64,000 nt of DNA from Turbatrix aceti (GCA_963969345.1 OZ017766.1:2790001-2854000); one strand, 5' to 3'; positions 10,925 to 23,757 are shown, counted from the stretch's first letter. Numbers and translations are program-made. The notes: generated by a model not told the origin, from the letters alone.

Positions 10925-12569
10925 ATGCCGAATCCTCGAAAGTCGCGATCGCCGATCAAACCCCTCCGATTGCGGCGCATCCGTACACCCGATCGGACGG
11001 TGTTTGAAATCATTCCTTCCACCTTTTCTCCCTCCAAAAAGACGCCTGACCTGGATGACACTTCCGAGTGTGGTGACACCACTCCGAAAGCCTCTTCGGC
11101 ATCTGGCACTGTTGAAAGCCCTAAAAGTGCCCTCAACTTGAAGCCAGCAAAATTCTGGACTTATGTCGAAGTGTCACCCGAATGCGAAGAAGAACAGCCC
11201 GCGCCCTCGTCCTCGACGCCTGCTAGGAAGACTGAGCTGGACAGGCTGGTTGGCGACTTGCTCGGCCCCGATGCCTATATTCCGCCAAAACGCTCGTGTG
11301 TGGCGCGGCAGGGGGGCATGATAGGCTGGGACGCTCTCGCCGATGAACTGTCGCCGACGAAGAAGCCCAAGAAGTCGCCTGCGAGGCCCAAGAAGAAGAC
11401 GCCTTCACGGACGACTTCCCAAACCGAAAACATGGCTAATAATCTTCAAACGACTCCGAAGCGATCGACAACGAAGAAGCGCCGTATGAAGAAGAAAAAT
11501 GAACCTGGCGAACTGCTCGACGAGCGCGTGCAAGTCGCTGCTTCGGGCATGGAGAAATTCTGCGTCGAAGACGAAGCCGCGCCGGAATCCAGGGCCGAAT
11601 CAGTGGCATCGGTTGAGTTAGGATATCCAGCAATGAATGATGCCGGCGCTCTGAACGCGAAAACGTTCAATTTGTGCTCGAGTGTGCAGAATGAAACCCA
11701 AGTTGTCCAAAAGTCTCCCGATTCAGTGGAAAATATGTCTCCGGAATTCGAAATGGTCTTTGAGGATGCTTCTGCACCGGAAGCTGAAACCACGCCGAAA
11801 GCCGTGCCTGCAGATTCCTGGATAGCAGCACAAAATGAGGTAGGGGCTTTTATTAGCGCGTGAGCAACGTTGATGCATTCCTGCTTCTTTCAGGATCAGA
11901 TGTCTCTCAATAAAACTTCTGAGACACCCCAGTTGGAACCGCCGTCTGCCGATCAACAGCTAGACGGGGTTGCGGACTTTGAAGATGTTTGTTTTTAACC
12001 ACTTTGGCCTGCAAAACCAGCGCTTTTTTCAGTCCGATGAATTCAGCCCGGAGTTTGGCTGCTCTGCATCGTCCCGTGTTTTGTCTGACCAACTTGCTGC
12101 ACTCCAGGTTCAAGCGCCGATTCCTGAAAGCCTAACGGTCCCAGCACCTGTCGCTGAAATTGTTCACCTCGAAAAAGAAAAACTCGAAGAAGAACATCAG
12201 CTTCAGATTCCTGCGTCTCCGGCGCCCGAAAATGAGCCCGAAGAGAAGGCAGTGAATGCAAGCGTCATTTTTCCCACCGAGGTATCGAAAGAGAACGTTT
12301 CTCCCTTCGCCGCGCCGTTTCCCCCCTCGAGGAGCTCGGTGAAAAAGAAAGCACGGCACTCCGCTTCTTCGGGCGAATCTCGACGCACTTCGCGCGAGTC
12401 CTCTCCGTTCGAACCTCTGCCGCGCCACACCGTCGGCATAAAACTCGTCCCGACCGCTCGCACGCACATGCCGAACGTCATCCAGATATCCCGTGCCACG
12501 TTCGACACGATTCGGCCTCGCCTGCCTTCGCTGTGGTCAGCGGCGGCATCTGGCGACGACAGCGACTGA
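10925..12569 (+). CDS. Basic, disordered, probably nuclear protein of unknown function
   Basis: Not recognised. Three exons give about 515 residues. The ATG lies three bases after a GTTTTTGCAG acceptor, which suggests trans-splicing and fixes the start; upstream in-frame codons are therefore ignored. The N-terminus is Arg/Pro/Ser-rich (MPNPRKSRSPIKPLRLRRIR). A Lys-rich block with likely nuclear-localisation signals follows (TKKPKKSPARPKKKTPSRTT, then STTKKRRMKKKNEPGELL). The middle is acidic and Ser/Glu/Pro-rich. The conserved-looking parts are WTYVEVSP, RTELDRLVGDLLGPDAYIPP-like and the C-terminal RHTVGIKLVPTARTHMPNVI. No catalytic motif or TM segment is visible. A chromatin or nuclear scaffold role is only inference from composition. 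Confidence 0.7.
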
Positions 12570-12726
12570 ACTTTGTACATATTTACACATTCATTACGTT
12601 AAAAAGTATCTTGACACGTTTAAATCATGGATTTTGAGTTGTCGTCAACAGAGTGAGTAATAATGGGTCGCATTTGTTCTGAACAGGGGCAAACTCGTAA
12701 GAAAAGGTCCAAAAAGGATCCAGACT

Positions 12727-15700
12727 TCAGCTCAGTTCGAAGCCGGCGTCCGCGTGGATGGCGTAGCGGAGTTTGTCCTGCAAGACGGACTTCTTATCGT
12801 AGTTTGGGAGTTTTAGAAGGTTGAAGCACGTCGAAGCGGTCGGCAGACGCGCAACTTTCTGGGAACGCTTGAGGGCGAGGAATCCCCGAACGACGGAGCC
12901 CAGGGTGTCGCCCTGGTCCTGGTCTTCGCCGTTTTCGACGCATCGGATGGAGAACGGAGGATCGAGGGACCCAAACCCCAGGAGAGGAGCCTGGCTGCAG
13001 GAAGTGACAAAGCGGAGGAAAAGATGACGTTCCTCGGCGCTGAATTCGTGCTCCACGACGTCCCAGAGCCACTTGATGACGCGGTGGTTCGCGTGGAAGC
13101 CTCCGAAGTACTGGACGTGCTTCTTGAGGTCGGCGATGTCGATGTCGTCCGCGATGCCGGAGACGAGCTGCTGCAGCTCGTGGGCCGAGAAGAGCGAGAG
13201 CCATGCGGGCGACAGGATGGACCGGAAGCCGTCGACGAAGCGGTCCGTCTGCCTCTTCGTCTGCTTGACCACACGGTACTGGGCCATCGTGTGGATGTAG
13301 AGGATTCGATTCTCGTTCGTCACCTGCATGGACCTGCCTCCCGGGACAAGGTCCATCGTCGTGACTTCCCCGAGGAATTCTTCATCGGACGAAAACGTAA
13401 GATGCAGGTCCGCAACGTCGTCGGACTCGTTGTAGTGCTTGACGTACGTGAGGGACTTATAGAGACCCGGATCGATGGCGGCGAGTTCGTCGAAGGCGCA
13501 GAGCTGTTTTCCGAGAATCGTGGCGAGCAGGACCGGCGCCAGGTGCAGCTCCGTCATGATGTCGTTGTACACAGCCATGGAGAGGATGCGGCCGATGTAG
13601 AAGAAGTAGTCCAGGTGGTTGGGGTGGATGGACGACGTGTGCGAGGGGTAGAGCATGCCACTCGACGTCTGCTTGAAGAGGTTCAGCTCCGGATCGAAGA
13701 TCGCTTTGACCGTTGCGTTGACAAACTCCTTGAAGATGCCGTGGTGGTCGATGCCGGCTTCCTCGAGGCCCTGCTGGTTGATGAACTTGATCCGGAAGCC
13801 GGCTTTGATCTCGGAGGGGGTGAGCGTGCCGATCTGCCGGAAGCCGTCTTCCACGATGGCATTTCGCCGGATCGTGGCAACCGTTGTCGTGGACACGGTT
13901 TTCGAGTTCTGCTGGCGATCTGCGTTCACGAGTTTGCGGAAAAGTTGCAGCCGGTCCCGGAGAGGGATTACGTGAGGCATCTTGTCGATGATCGTAATCG
14001 CGTAGTCCGCGCGCTTCTCGAACTCACCGATCAGCAGCGGGGGCCGGATGTCGGTGGCGTGCCAGGCTGCCGGTGAGGTCATAAACGGTCGCCTTGCGTC
14101 CCGGTTGTGCAGCAACATGCACAGGTTGTAGATGTTGTTGTACAGAAAAGCGGCTCGGGGCTGTTTGAAGTCTGCAACGATGGACATGGCGCAAAACAGG
14201 TTTCAGAAAGATTGACTCACCGACGGAGTGCCAAAGCACGACTTTGTAGCAGAAGACGTTGGCAAAGTCCGCGATGGACCGGAGCTCGGCGAGGCTGAAG
14301 GGCGTGCCGGATTCGTACATCTCCTTTTCATCGAGAATGGATATCAGATTGAACGCGATCTCCGCAAACAAGCAGATGGGCGCGAAATCGGGGAGGGTGG
14401 CAGAAGGATCGGTCTTGAGAAGAAAAAGTAGGTAGTTGGCCGCGCCCTGCTTGTCCGACGACGACGACCGGTGGGTCTGCTTGTTGATGAACGTCCACAG
14501 CTGCAGGAGCACTTTGTCGTCCTGGGAGAGCCCTGTTGCACGGATGCAGGTGAATAACAGGCAAAACAGGTGAAGACCAACTCACCGACCACGATGTCGA
14601 CCTGGATGTTCTCGAACGTGATGAGCGCGTTCTGGTAGAGCTGGCAGATGACCGCCATCAGCGAGACCGGACCGATCGTGTGCTCCCACTCGCCGTCAGT
14701 CTGGAGGCCCACGATCTTCCAGAACCGCTTGAAGAGGTCCTTCTTCTTCGAACGCTCCACGGCAGAAATCGCCTCGGCGGGCTGCTCGTGGTGCACCGGG
14801 GGCGGGGGACTCGCCTCGACCGCCGAGAAGAGACACGTGATGACTCGCTTCGACCAGAAGAGCTGGAGCTGCTTCTTGACGACTTCGATCATCCAGGACG
14901 ACGTGACGGCCTCCTCGTTGGTCCAGCCGACGATGGGGTGCCACTGGCGCTTCGCCTTCGACGTCGCCGGGCACGCCGCCTTCTGGATCTGCGAGAGGAG
15001 CGCCTCGATCACCTGGGCCCAGTCGGCGAGGTGCGCGGTGATGCCTTCGACCCGGTTGTACGAGAGCGTCATCAGATTCGCCAGGAAATAAAGGGCACCG
15101 AGGGGAGGCATGGCTGCGATGACGGATTCGTTGGCCATGAGGAAGGATATCGCTTTGGGAAAGAATTGAAGGGTTGTGTACTTATTTAGAGACTGAAACA
15201 AGAAAAAGGTGTTAATTTGGTCAAAATATGCCAAAATGGGTTTTTTTTAGATCAGAATTCCACATTTTTTATTCAAAAAACCCTACCTCACTGTTGAGCG
15301 CTTGCAGGTAACCGGGAAGAGTCATGACATGCAGGATGAGCAGTCTCAGCGCTGTATCCGTCAGCGGCTTGCCGGGATCAGGAGCCAGTACCCTAAAAAC
15401 CAGCCATGTAATTTTTTTCAACCAAATAAATCCTACGACAAAATAACGAACAAACGTACCCCAGCGCAACACTGTTGAACGCATTGACGACCGTAACCGA
15501 GAGATTGGTCCGCCTGCAGCTGGTCAACACGACCCGAAAAAAGCCAGCCAACCTCGCAAACCGCTCCTCATCCACCAGCGAGACCAGAATCTTTGCACAA
15601 AGCGCCTTGAACACCGGCAAGAGGGCCGGATTCTCGCTGGCCACGCTCCATGACTGGGGGGTCGTAAAGGCGACGAGGAAGCTGAGCAGGGCATGGGCGG

Positions 15701-16360
15701 ACTGGAAGTCGACGACCTTTTCGACGTCAAAGTGATTGATGAGGGCCGGGATGCCGGCGATCGTCCAGTCGACGAGGCGCTTCGCCCGGGCGAGGTAGGC
15801 AGGGGCCAGGAAGAGCATGGAGAAGTTGGCCACCTTGTCGGGTCTGCCCATGCTCAGGGCAGCCATCCGGCACCACACGGCACTCCGCAGGGCCCGCTCC
15901 AGGCAGGGGGTGGGGTAGACGACGCGGAGTACGTAGCCGTACCGGAGCTGGATCAAGTTGCTCGGAAAATCAGCCGCTGGATGCATCATTGTTTGGTACG
16001 CTCTGTCGAACGTTGCTCTGAAATTTAGGAGCCAAATTTTTTTTGCAGAACAAAACCAATAAGAGAGACCTAAAATGAAAATGCCGCGTGTTTTGGACAT
16101 CTTTTCAGGTCATACAGGTTCAATGACATTTTAAAAAACTTTGGTCCAAATCCCTAGCAACCACCCTGGCACCACAAATCTTATAAAACCAGTAAAGAGA
16201 TCCCAAAAACTCACATAAAACCCTCCCGGAACCTTTTTCTCGCCAGATGCCCCCTTATCACGTGCTGGAGGTCAAGAGCAAGAGCGGTGTGCCGTTTCTC
16301 CTCATTGCGACGTTCGCGATCAGCCGCAACTTGCGCAAGAAACTTTTCGCGTTCATCCAT
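12727..16360 (-). CDS. UBE3B: HECT-type E3 ubiquitin ligase UBE3B
   Basis: Transfers ubiquitin from E2 to substrates through a catalytic cysteine thioester. The N-terminus carries an IQ-like helix (TALALDLQHVIRGHLARKRF). Armadillo-like middle parts match human UBE3B (WHPIVGWTNEEAV, KKQLQLFWSKR, LITFENIQ). The HECT domain occupies the last ~380 residues: IRVKF-like GFRIKFINQQGLEEAGID, DLVPGGRSMQVTNENRILYI, QYFGGFHANHRVIKWLWD, and the catalytic Cys in LPTASTCFNLLKLPNYDKKS, ending AGFELS. The LKLPNYxKKSVL wording separates it from UBE3C. Start ATG at 16360. The join between exon 1 (ends near 16215) and the exon beginning near 16019 is uncertain; some 30 residues after the IQ motif may sit in an exon I could not place. 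Confidence 0.92.
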
Positions 16361-17142
16361 GACGCTAGAGTGTCCGTGCGGCCGCAAGCTCACAAACCCA
16401 CGCCGTTGGCAGCGTGGACGACCATTACTGACTATTTTCTGGGTTGCAAGTTTTCTTGTCGGACGGAAAAACAATGGTGAACCGGTTGCCAACGTCCAAA
16501 AGCATAAAAAAGTGCAGCAAAAAATTACATCGCTGCGGGACCCATCGAGATGGATGCTTTTGGCTTTTTATTTTCAGGCTCTCTTCCTCGTTGAGGCAAA
16601 AAAAGAACGTTACTCCTGTTTCTGTTTTTGTTTCATTTATTTGTTATTTCCAGAACTTGAAATAATGCCATTGCATCCATGGATTGAGTTTTGACTTTTT
16701 TTCCGGCCAAGACAAAGCTATAGTTTTGTAGTCATCCTTTGCATTCCTAAATTTATCTCTGATAATTCGGTGTTGCTGATCTCGATGCTTTTGCTTGCAA
16801 TGTATAGTTTTTTTTCGCGATTTGTGTAATGTTTTGTGGCCTTTCTTTCACATTGTTTTTTTTTCGCGTTGAGAATTCTTTTTGTTCCGCATGAGATTAT
16901 GCTCACGATATAAATAAAATTACGACGAGGGGCACTTGGTTGCGGTAGACAATGTTGTCTGCTGATGAACGATCTTTTGCGTCGTTCTGTGCTCACTGTT
17001 TTTGATATTTTGGTCTATAACAACCAGTTTTTCACTGCCGTTACGAAATTTGATTTTTTTTTAAATTCTTGAATGTCTGATGCGACCAATTTTTAACGAA
17101 CAAAATATTATTTAACTGAATTTCGTTTTTTTGCAATTTCAG
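16361..17142. promoter_or_regulatory. Divergent upstream region of UBE3B and GMPS
   Basis: These 782 bp separate two divergent starts. The right half (16720-17140) is AT-rich and is probably the outron of GMPS, because it ends in GCAATTTCAG directly abutting the GMPS ATG. No TATA box or other clear element is seen. Confidence 0.4.
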
Positions 17143-19314
17143 ATGACAGGGCCTCAAAGCGGTGCCAATGGCGTGCGGCCTATCACCGAGAAAGTTGCCA
17201 TTCTCGATTTTGGTGCCCAGTTTGGCAAGGTCATCGACAGGCGGATTCGCGAGTCCGCTGTCTACTGCGATATTCTGCCGCTCAGCACCCCAGCCAGTCA
17301 GCTTGCCAGCGAGGGATACAACGCGATCGTCATCAGCGGAGGGCCCAACAGCGTGTATGCAGCCAACGCTCCAAAATACGATCCAGAAATCTTCAAACTC
17401 GGACTTCCGATTCTCGGCATTTGTTATGGGTTTCAGGTTTGTGTTTTTTACTCGATTTTATAAAATACTGAAAAAGTTTCAGGTCATAAACAAAGAATTC
17501 GGTGGCAGTGTGACGCGCGAAGCCCACCGCGAAGACGGTCAGATGGAGGTCACAGTGGACATCAACAGCGACCTCTTCCACGCCCTGGAGCCCAGTCAGA
17601 CCGTTCTCCTTACCCATGGCGACAGCGTGACGTCCGAGACCCTTGCTTCTGGCTTCCGGATCTCCGCCACCTCTGGCAAACTTGTTGCCGCCATCGAAAA
17701 TCCCGCATTGCGGATTTACGGTGTCCAGTTTCACCCGGAAGTCGATCTGACCGAGCACGGCGAGCAGATGTTCCAGAACTTTCTGCGACGCGTCGCCGAC
17801 CTCAAGGCCGACTACACCATGGACAACCGACAGGACCAGTGCCTAGCCGAGATCAGATCGGTCGTTGGCGACGAAAAGCGTGTTCTGGTCATGGTCAGCG
17901 GCGGCGTGGATTCGGCTGTCTGTTGTGCCTTGCTGACGAAGGCGCTGGGCCCCGAACGAGTCGTCGCCATCCACATTGACAACGGATTCATGCGTTTCAA
18001 CGAGAGCACCGGCGTCATGAAGGCTCTCGACTCGGATTTGGACGTCAAGGTCATACGTAAGTTTTTTGAGGCCTCAGGGGTTTAAAAAACGTGTTTTTAG
18101 GCTCAAACTGCGCCGAACAGTTCATGAACGGTGTTTTCGTCGACAAGAATGGCATCAAGTCGCCTCCGCTCTGCAAGACGGTCTCTCCGGAAGACAAGCG
18201 CCGGATCATCGGCGACACCTTCATTCGGTGCAAGGACGAGATCCAGAAGACGCTCAACCTGGACACGGACATGTTCTTTGCCCAGGGAACCCTCCGACCC
18301 GACCTCATCGAGAGCGCGTCGGCACTCGCTTCTGGCTTTGCGGACACGATCAAGACCCACCACAACGACACGGCGCTTGTCCGCGAACTCCGGGCTCTCG
18401 GCAAAGTCGTCGAACCCCTTCGTGACTTCCACAAAGACGAGGTCCGAGAACTCGGACGAAACCTCGGTCTGAGGAACGAAATTGTCAATCGTCACCCATT
18501 TCCGGGTCCCGGGCTGGCGATCAGGATCATCTGCGCCGTCGAGCCCTTCATCGACGCAAAATTCAACGAGACCGAATCAACGGTTGAAAAAATCGTCGCC
18601 GAAGTGGCGGGACCCGGAATGCAGTCGACGTTGCTGCCTATCAAATCCGTGGGCGTTCAGGGCGACAGAAGGAGCTACAGCTACGTCGCCGCGCTCTCGA
18701 CGGACGAGCGACCGATTCCGTGGAGCGTTCTGCACGCCGTGGCCCGGGTACTGCCCAATCGGGTGCACAATGTCAACAGGTGGGTTCTGGCAACCAAAAT
18801 GTCGTTCATAACAGTTTTCAGAGTCGTTTACGTGTTCGGCGAACAGGTGAAGCACCCCTTGACAGAAGTGACACCCACTGTGCTGAATCCCGAGACCATT
18901 GGCGAGCTCCAGCTGGCAGATCACTCGGTGTACACCGTGCTGACTGGCCGCGGACCCGCCGGCGACGCGGTCTCACGCCACCTCTCGCCGATCATGCACC
19001 TCATCCAGCAGATGCCGGTCATCTCGATTCCCATTCACTTTGACCGGGATCCGGCGCTGCGGGAGCCGAGCGTCAAGCGATCCTTCGTCCTGAGACCGTT
19101 CATCACTCGGGACTTTATGACCGGCAAAGCGGCTCTTCCCGGCAAAGACATACCCGAAAATGTGAGTTTTTAAATTCAAATTGGGCGGCACAGGAGTGCA
19201 TGGCTTTAGGCGGTGCTTGAAATGGTCACGCGCATTCACGATCGCGTCGAAAATACATCCCGGGTTCTCATCGACCTCACGTCAAAGCCCCCGGGCACGA
19301 CTGAATGGGAATAG
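17143..19314 (+). CDS. GMPS: GMP synthase (glutamine-hydrolysing)
   Basis: Makes GMP from XMP, ATP and glutamine, last step of guanine nucleotide synthesis. Five exons. The N-terminal class I glutamine amidotransferase domain starts [20 protein letters not shown] and holds the nucleophile Cys94 in LGICYG, with the His-Glu pair in [14 protein letters not shown]. The ATP pyrophosphatase P-loop is [12 protein letters not shown]. Later landmarks: [46 protein letters not shown], and the terminal PPGTTEWE. The ATG directly follows ATTTCAG, a strong trans-splice signature. All active-site residues are intact and length is that of animal GMPS. It diverges from UBE3B and converges with the CPG4-like gene (248 bp between stops). 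Confidence 0.96.
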
Positions 19315-19562
19315 GCTGTCTCGAATCAATCACCGCTTTGAATGGCTTTGTTTTCTCACCTGACCTCGTTAATTTTCGCATAGACTCAAGTTATCACGGT
19401 AATGAATTTTCTTTAACGACTCGAATACTTTTGCCCGCAAAAAATGTTCGAAAGAATTTCAAATATTTTTTATTATTTTTTTGGGGTAAAACAAGGAAAA
19501 TAATCTATTGCAACGAGTAAGGCGATTATGAGGAAGTGCTAGACGAGGAATTGCCGGAGGGG

Positions 19563-21598
19563 CTACCTGATCTGGGCAGTGAAGAACAGGTCGGCGGCAA
19601 CCCACGCAGCCGCCAACCACCACTCCCACCGGAGTGCGGGCGTCGCTGCCCTCGACGGCGCCGCCCGACTTCCCTGCTTCGTGAAGACGATCTCGTTCGG
19701 CAGAGGCTTGTAGGCTTCGGGAGGCGTCGTCGGCAGCGACAGCAGACTCCGGCACGGCGAAGGCAGCGGCTCCGCGAACCCGAGTTGGCTGTAGAGTTGC
19801 TCGAACGACGCAAATTCGAGCGTAATGAATTTGAGCATCATGTTGGTTGCTGCGTCTCCGCAGCCGCTTCTAATGATGGGTTCCATGCATTTGATCATGC
19901 CTGACAAGTCACTGAAAAATGCCAGCTTGCGCAAAATTGATTTTAGCAAAGCGGAATTGTTTGGATCAATAATACACTTTTTTGCAAAATCTGAGGTTCT
20001 CTGCGTATTCGGGAAATTGAATTACTCTTTAGGGTTTCTTGGCACAGAATTTGAACACTCGCTGTTTTTTGTTTGCACCCGATTTCCGGAAAAAGAAGAA
20101 ACTCACGTGCAGAGCGATCTGAAGCGATTTCGAATGGCGTGAGTCTCTCGATTCACGATGGCCTCTGTGAATTGCGCGGTGGTGGCGTGGGATTGATTGA
20201 TTTGCCTGTTGCACTTGTCCATGGCCGCTGGCTCGTGTCTGGAAGCGGACCCGTCATCGAATCACGCAGTCAAGCAAAAACCCCGGAGAACTTACTCGGC
20301 CAGGCACGGCAGCGCCTCGAAGAAGTCTACAAAGTGGTGGCGGTGTGAAAAAAGGCCTGACCGCTCGTGCGCGCATCGTTGGCGGATTACGCATTTATTA
20401 TGAGACCCTTTCGCTTCTTCCTGGACGTGAATCCCCTCCCAGCCTGTTGACTGCGACTCCGACGCACACGCGACCGACTTTTGATTAATGGCTCGGATGG
20501 CGGCGTTTAGAGAAATTCATTTTTGCCGTCACCGGACGCTTGGTGACAAATGAAAAATTACCCCCCATACTTGGTCTTTGGGTGGCGAATCAAGCGAATA
20601 AGGACAGATTTACGGCCCCGTCAAAACTCGCTCGCGGGCCGAACTTGGTCAACAAGGTCATAAAATATGCATGCGTATGCTTTTGCGCCTGCGCGGGACC
20701 GTTTTGCGGCTCGGCACTCCATAAACAGAGCCGTTACGATGCCGTCGCGCAAGATTTGTTGCACCAAGTGTCGGGGGATTAATGCTGAACTCGATGGAGA
20801 GCAGAAATGCCACATTGCTGCATCTAAGTGGATTTTACAAAACATTTGAAAAAAATTTACTGTGTTTAAAATTTTTTTGAGGGTTTTTGGCCAACTTCTC
20901 CCTCTTATTTGCTAATTGCAAATTTGCCATAACTACGAAGCACTCATTTGTGACCCCAAAAAGTTTGTGAATCAACAAAAATTAGCTGTGCCAAAAAATT
21001 GGCATGTTTTTTGTCCTAATGACAAATTAGCCCCTCATTAGCGCCAGCGCGCTCTCGTTGCTGCTGGTTCGGCTTACCTTGCCGGAAATCCCTGCAGATG
21101 TACTTGAGGCCGGCGTACGTCTGTCGGATGTTGACCCCTGTCCTGGACCTCCGCTCGCAGTCTGCCAGACAGGTGTCTACTTTTTCGTAAGCCCTAAAAA
21201 CCCGCAATTAGGAGGGTAAAAAAATGCTCCGCATACCCGCATATTTTTTCGAAAAAGTTTTTCATGACTTCTTTGTTCTGCGATTTTGGAAAGAATTGGG
21301 ACCACGGCATGCCACCGTTGGTGGGCATGTCGTCCATTGCCTGGAAAGGCACAGAATAAGCAAAATAGGAGTTCAAATCGGTCGGGGAAGTTCAGCGCGC
21401 CCTGAGCTGAGATGAATCTCCGAGCTCCCCCTTACCATCTGCATCTGCGAAAGGCACGGCTCGGTGCAGTCCTGGCCGGGGAACGACCTGATCCTCGCTG
21501 AAAGCTCTTCGTCACGCCAGAAATCCTCCAAAAATCAACCCACTCGGCAGGACGAAGAGAACGATGCCCAAAACGCCGCCAATTCCCAGAGTCGTCAT
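19563..21598 (-). CDS. Secreted cysteine-rich protein, CPG4-like
   Basis: Seven short exons joined in phase give about 290 residues. The start at 21598 gives a signal peptide (MTTLGIGGVLGIVLFVLP). The mature part has Cys pairs in the order DCTEPCLSQM, KICGAYEKVDTCLADC, LKYICRD, EALPCLAE, MDKCNRQ, RSLC, MIKCMEP, RSGCGDAATNMM and SPCRS. This spacing resembles nematode chondroitin proteoglycan 4 domains of the eggshell/cuticle matrix, but I place it from memory of the pattern only. The C-terminus (EWWLAAAWVAADLFF) is hydrophobic and could be a GPI or membrane tail. One intron, about 20318-21076, is unusually long. The exon chain is supported by six phase-consistent joins; gene existence is surer than the family name. 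Confidence 0.62.
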
Positions 21599-22865
21599 TT
21601 CGGAGTCTTTAACGCCGGCCAAGTGGTGTCGATGGTTCGGGTTACCCACACACGCACTGACTGGGGGTCCCACGCGTCACTCGCTGTGGTGTCCTGGAAA
21701 ACAAAGCGGTCGCCGAAATGGAGAGCTTTGGCGGCGGATGCGGGCACGGGCCGAGTAGTACAGAGAGGAGGGAGGACTCGCTCGTGTGAGTCACATCCGC
21801 ACAAGTCACCCCCTCAGGCAGCCGCCTGCCCTAACCACATCTGACACATTTACGGTCACGCCTTTCGACTCGGCTTCGGAGCGGGGATGCTTCGCGGGCG
21901 ACGACGAATTATCAATGACAAATTGGTCCTGACTCTTGGCGCCGTCGATTGCATCGTCGACTTTTGTATCCCGATTTGGGGGGGGGGCAGCTTCGGCTCA
22001 CAGAGGCTCGGATTACGGGGTCATGCCTGCACGGCACGCGCCGGGGGAGGAGAACGCTGCGCTCAAGTGCCGTCCTTGACTGGACTCAAAGTAATGGCAA
22101 AAAATCTATTTTTTGCCCGAATTAGGTGGTAACGAGGAATTTTAGAAGCATTGTGAGACTTTTGCCGGCAGACAATTAGCTCACTTAGAACCGGGCAACC
22201 ACGCGTCGTCCAAGAGGCGGTTGCCTGCAGACAGGGCACCTAAGTATGAAATATTGGAGTAATAAAAGCTTTGACGAAAAAACTAAAAAACAATCTTAAT
22301 GGGTGGCGACATTTGGAACAATTTGAGGTTGTTTTAAGCGTTTGAGTGTTTTTTTCCAAACAATAAAAAGCTAAGGAAACGAGTTTATGAGTTCCCGTGC
22401 CGTCAGTTCCTTGAAGCAAGGCCAACTTACCGGTACAGATCAATTATAGCGATTATAAAGAAATAATATTTACGGGTCTCGATATTGTGTAAACCCCAAA
22501 CTGCTTCGAAGACACGGTTGGCTCACAGAGTTTATTCTCGAGACAATAATTATCTACAACAAAAGAGGGGGGGTTTGGGGCGGGACGCGCCGACGGGATC
22601 GGAAACGCCGATGCAGCGCCGTCGGGATCGGAAACGTGGGGGCGCCGCCGACGGGAACGGGAAGACGCTGGATTCTCTGAAAAACAAAAGAATGTTTATT
22701 CTCCGGCTCGCATGATCTCCTTCCCGCCGGCGCACCGGAAATGTCTTGCAATAAATTGCATTACGTGCCTTACAATTGTGATTTGAACACCAGAATGCTG
22801 CTAAAAAAAGTTATTACAAAAATGAAAGGAGAAGGCAGATTGAAAAAAACCAACAGACAAAATCC
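21599..22865. other. Intergenic, low-complexity and repeat-like
   Basis: No gene is seen. It contains a run of about ten G at 21977 and a degenerate tandem block at 22585-22672 built on GACGGGATCGGAAACG. Short AT-rich segments alternate with GC-rich ones. Confidence 0.35.
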
Positions 22866-22968
22866 ACGTTTTGAACGCAAGCACCATGGGCTTCTTGGGG
22901 TCGATGTGATAGTTGACGTTGCCATCGGAGTCGTACACCTCCGTCGAGTTCACGTACAGCGGCAGAGA
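22866..22968 (-). pseudogene. Fragment of the ML-domain gene, inverted
   Basis: Read on the minus strand, about 103 bases encode LPLYVNSTEVYDSDGNVNY then DPKKPMVL, nearly identical in DNA to 23928-24025 of the ML-domain gene. The few differences include Pro-Leu to His-Ile just before DPKK. Neither end continues into the gene, and there is no start, signal peptide or splice site. It is a recent partial inverted copy lying about 0.9 kb upstream of its source. Confidence 0.8.
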
Positions 22969-23676
22969 CCGAAGGGTGTACTTTGGGAAGAAGTTGACAT
23001 CGTGTAGTCAATTGATGATTCATTTAAATGGTGTTCGAAATATTTTTTGACCTCTGGGCATTACATAATTGTTACCCAAAAAAATTGTTAATGTAATTGT
23101 AGCATGCGCAAATGCCTTCTGCAAAATACACTTTATGCTAACGGTGCTGTGGAACGTAGAGCACAGATTTGCACTACAACATCGCCAGCTAAACCCCTCA
23201 ATTTTTTTGTGTAACAATTTTTTCCTGTCGAAAAGCATTTTTTCACCGACGACGCGGCTTGATCCGCGCATCTTCTCGCGTTGTTAGTCGACTTCTTTGA
23301 CGGATCAGGCCACAATAAGGCGCAACCTAATCCCCGATCGCTCCGTCGCCGGTTATCCATTGCTGACGTCGTCGCCGGAGGGGCAGCACGGCTATTAGGC
23401 GATGCCTGGCGACTCGGGTTCTCCGATGGAATCACGCGACGATCTCCGCATCAGGTTACATCTGCTCTTTGTTTTACGTGACTGCACAGCGATTTTTTCC
23501 CTTTTCGGCGTCTGTCAACAAACAACACCGAACATTTTTCGGGGTAATTGTCGGATTTTTTGGGATTTTACGTTTGTAAAAAGGAAAATTCGAGAAAAGG
23601 GTTCAGAGTCCAGGAAAGTACCGGGTGTGGCATCATCTGCTTGAAAAAAAAATATGGCCTGACTTCCCGGAACTCG
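22969..23676. other. Intergenic upstream of the ML gene
   Basis: About 700 bp between the inverted ML fragment and the palindromic promoter element. Several frames are open but none looks like protein. No repeat match is seen inside the window. Confidence 0.3.
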
Positions 23677-23727
23677 CTAACTATGCGTCGTCGTTATCAG
23701 AGGCCTGATAAGGGATCGCATAGTTAG
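23677..23727. promoter_or_regulatory. 51-bp nested palindrome with paired GATA sites
   Basis: Outer arms CTAACTATGCG (23677-23687) and CGCATAGTTAG (23717-23727) are perfect inverted repeats. Nested inside, TTATCAG (23694-23700) and CTGATAA (23705-23711) form a second perfect pair around AGGC. Both pairs share one centre at 23702. TGATAA is the preferred site of intestinal GATA factors such as ELT-2 in nematodes. It sits 31 bp upstream of the TATA box of the ML-domain gene. Confidence 0.7.
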
Positions 23728-23757
23728 TGGACGGTCGGTTTTTTGGATCGCATCGCC

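Noticed and set aside
13024..14076. 350-codon plus-strand open frame inside UBE3B
   Set aside because: It is the antisense shadow of the HECT domain exon; Val/Asp/Arg-rich as expected for antisense of GC-rich coding DNA.
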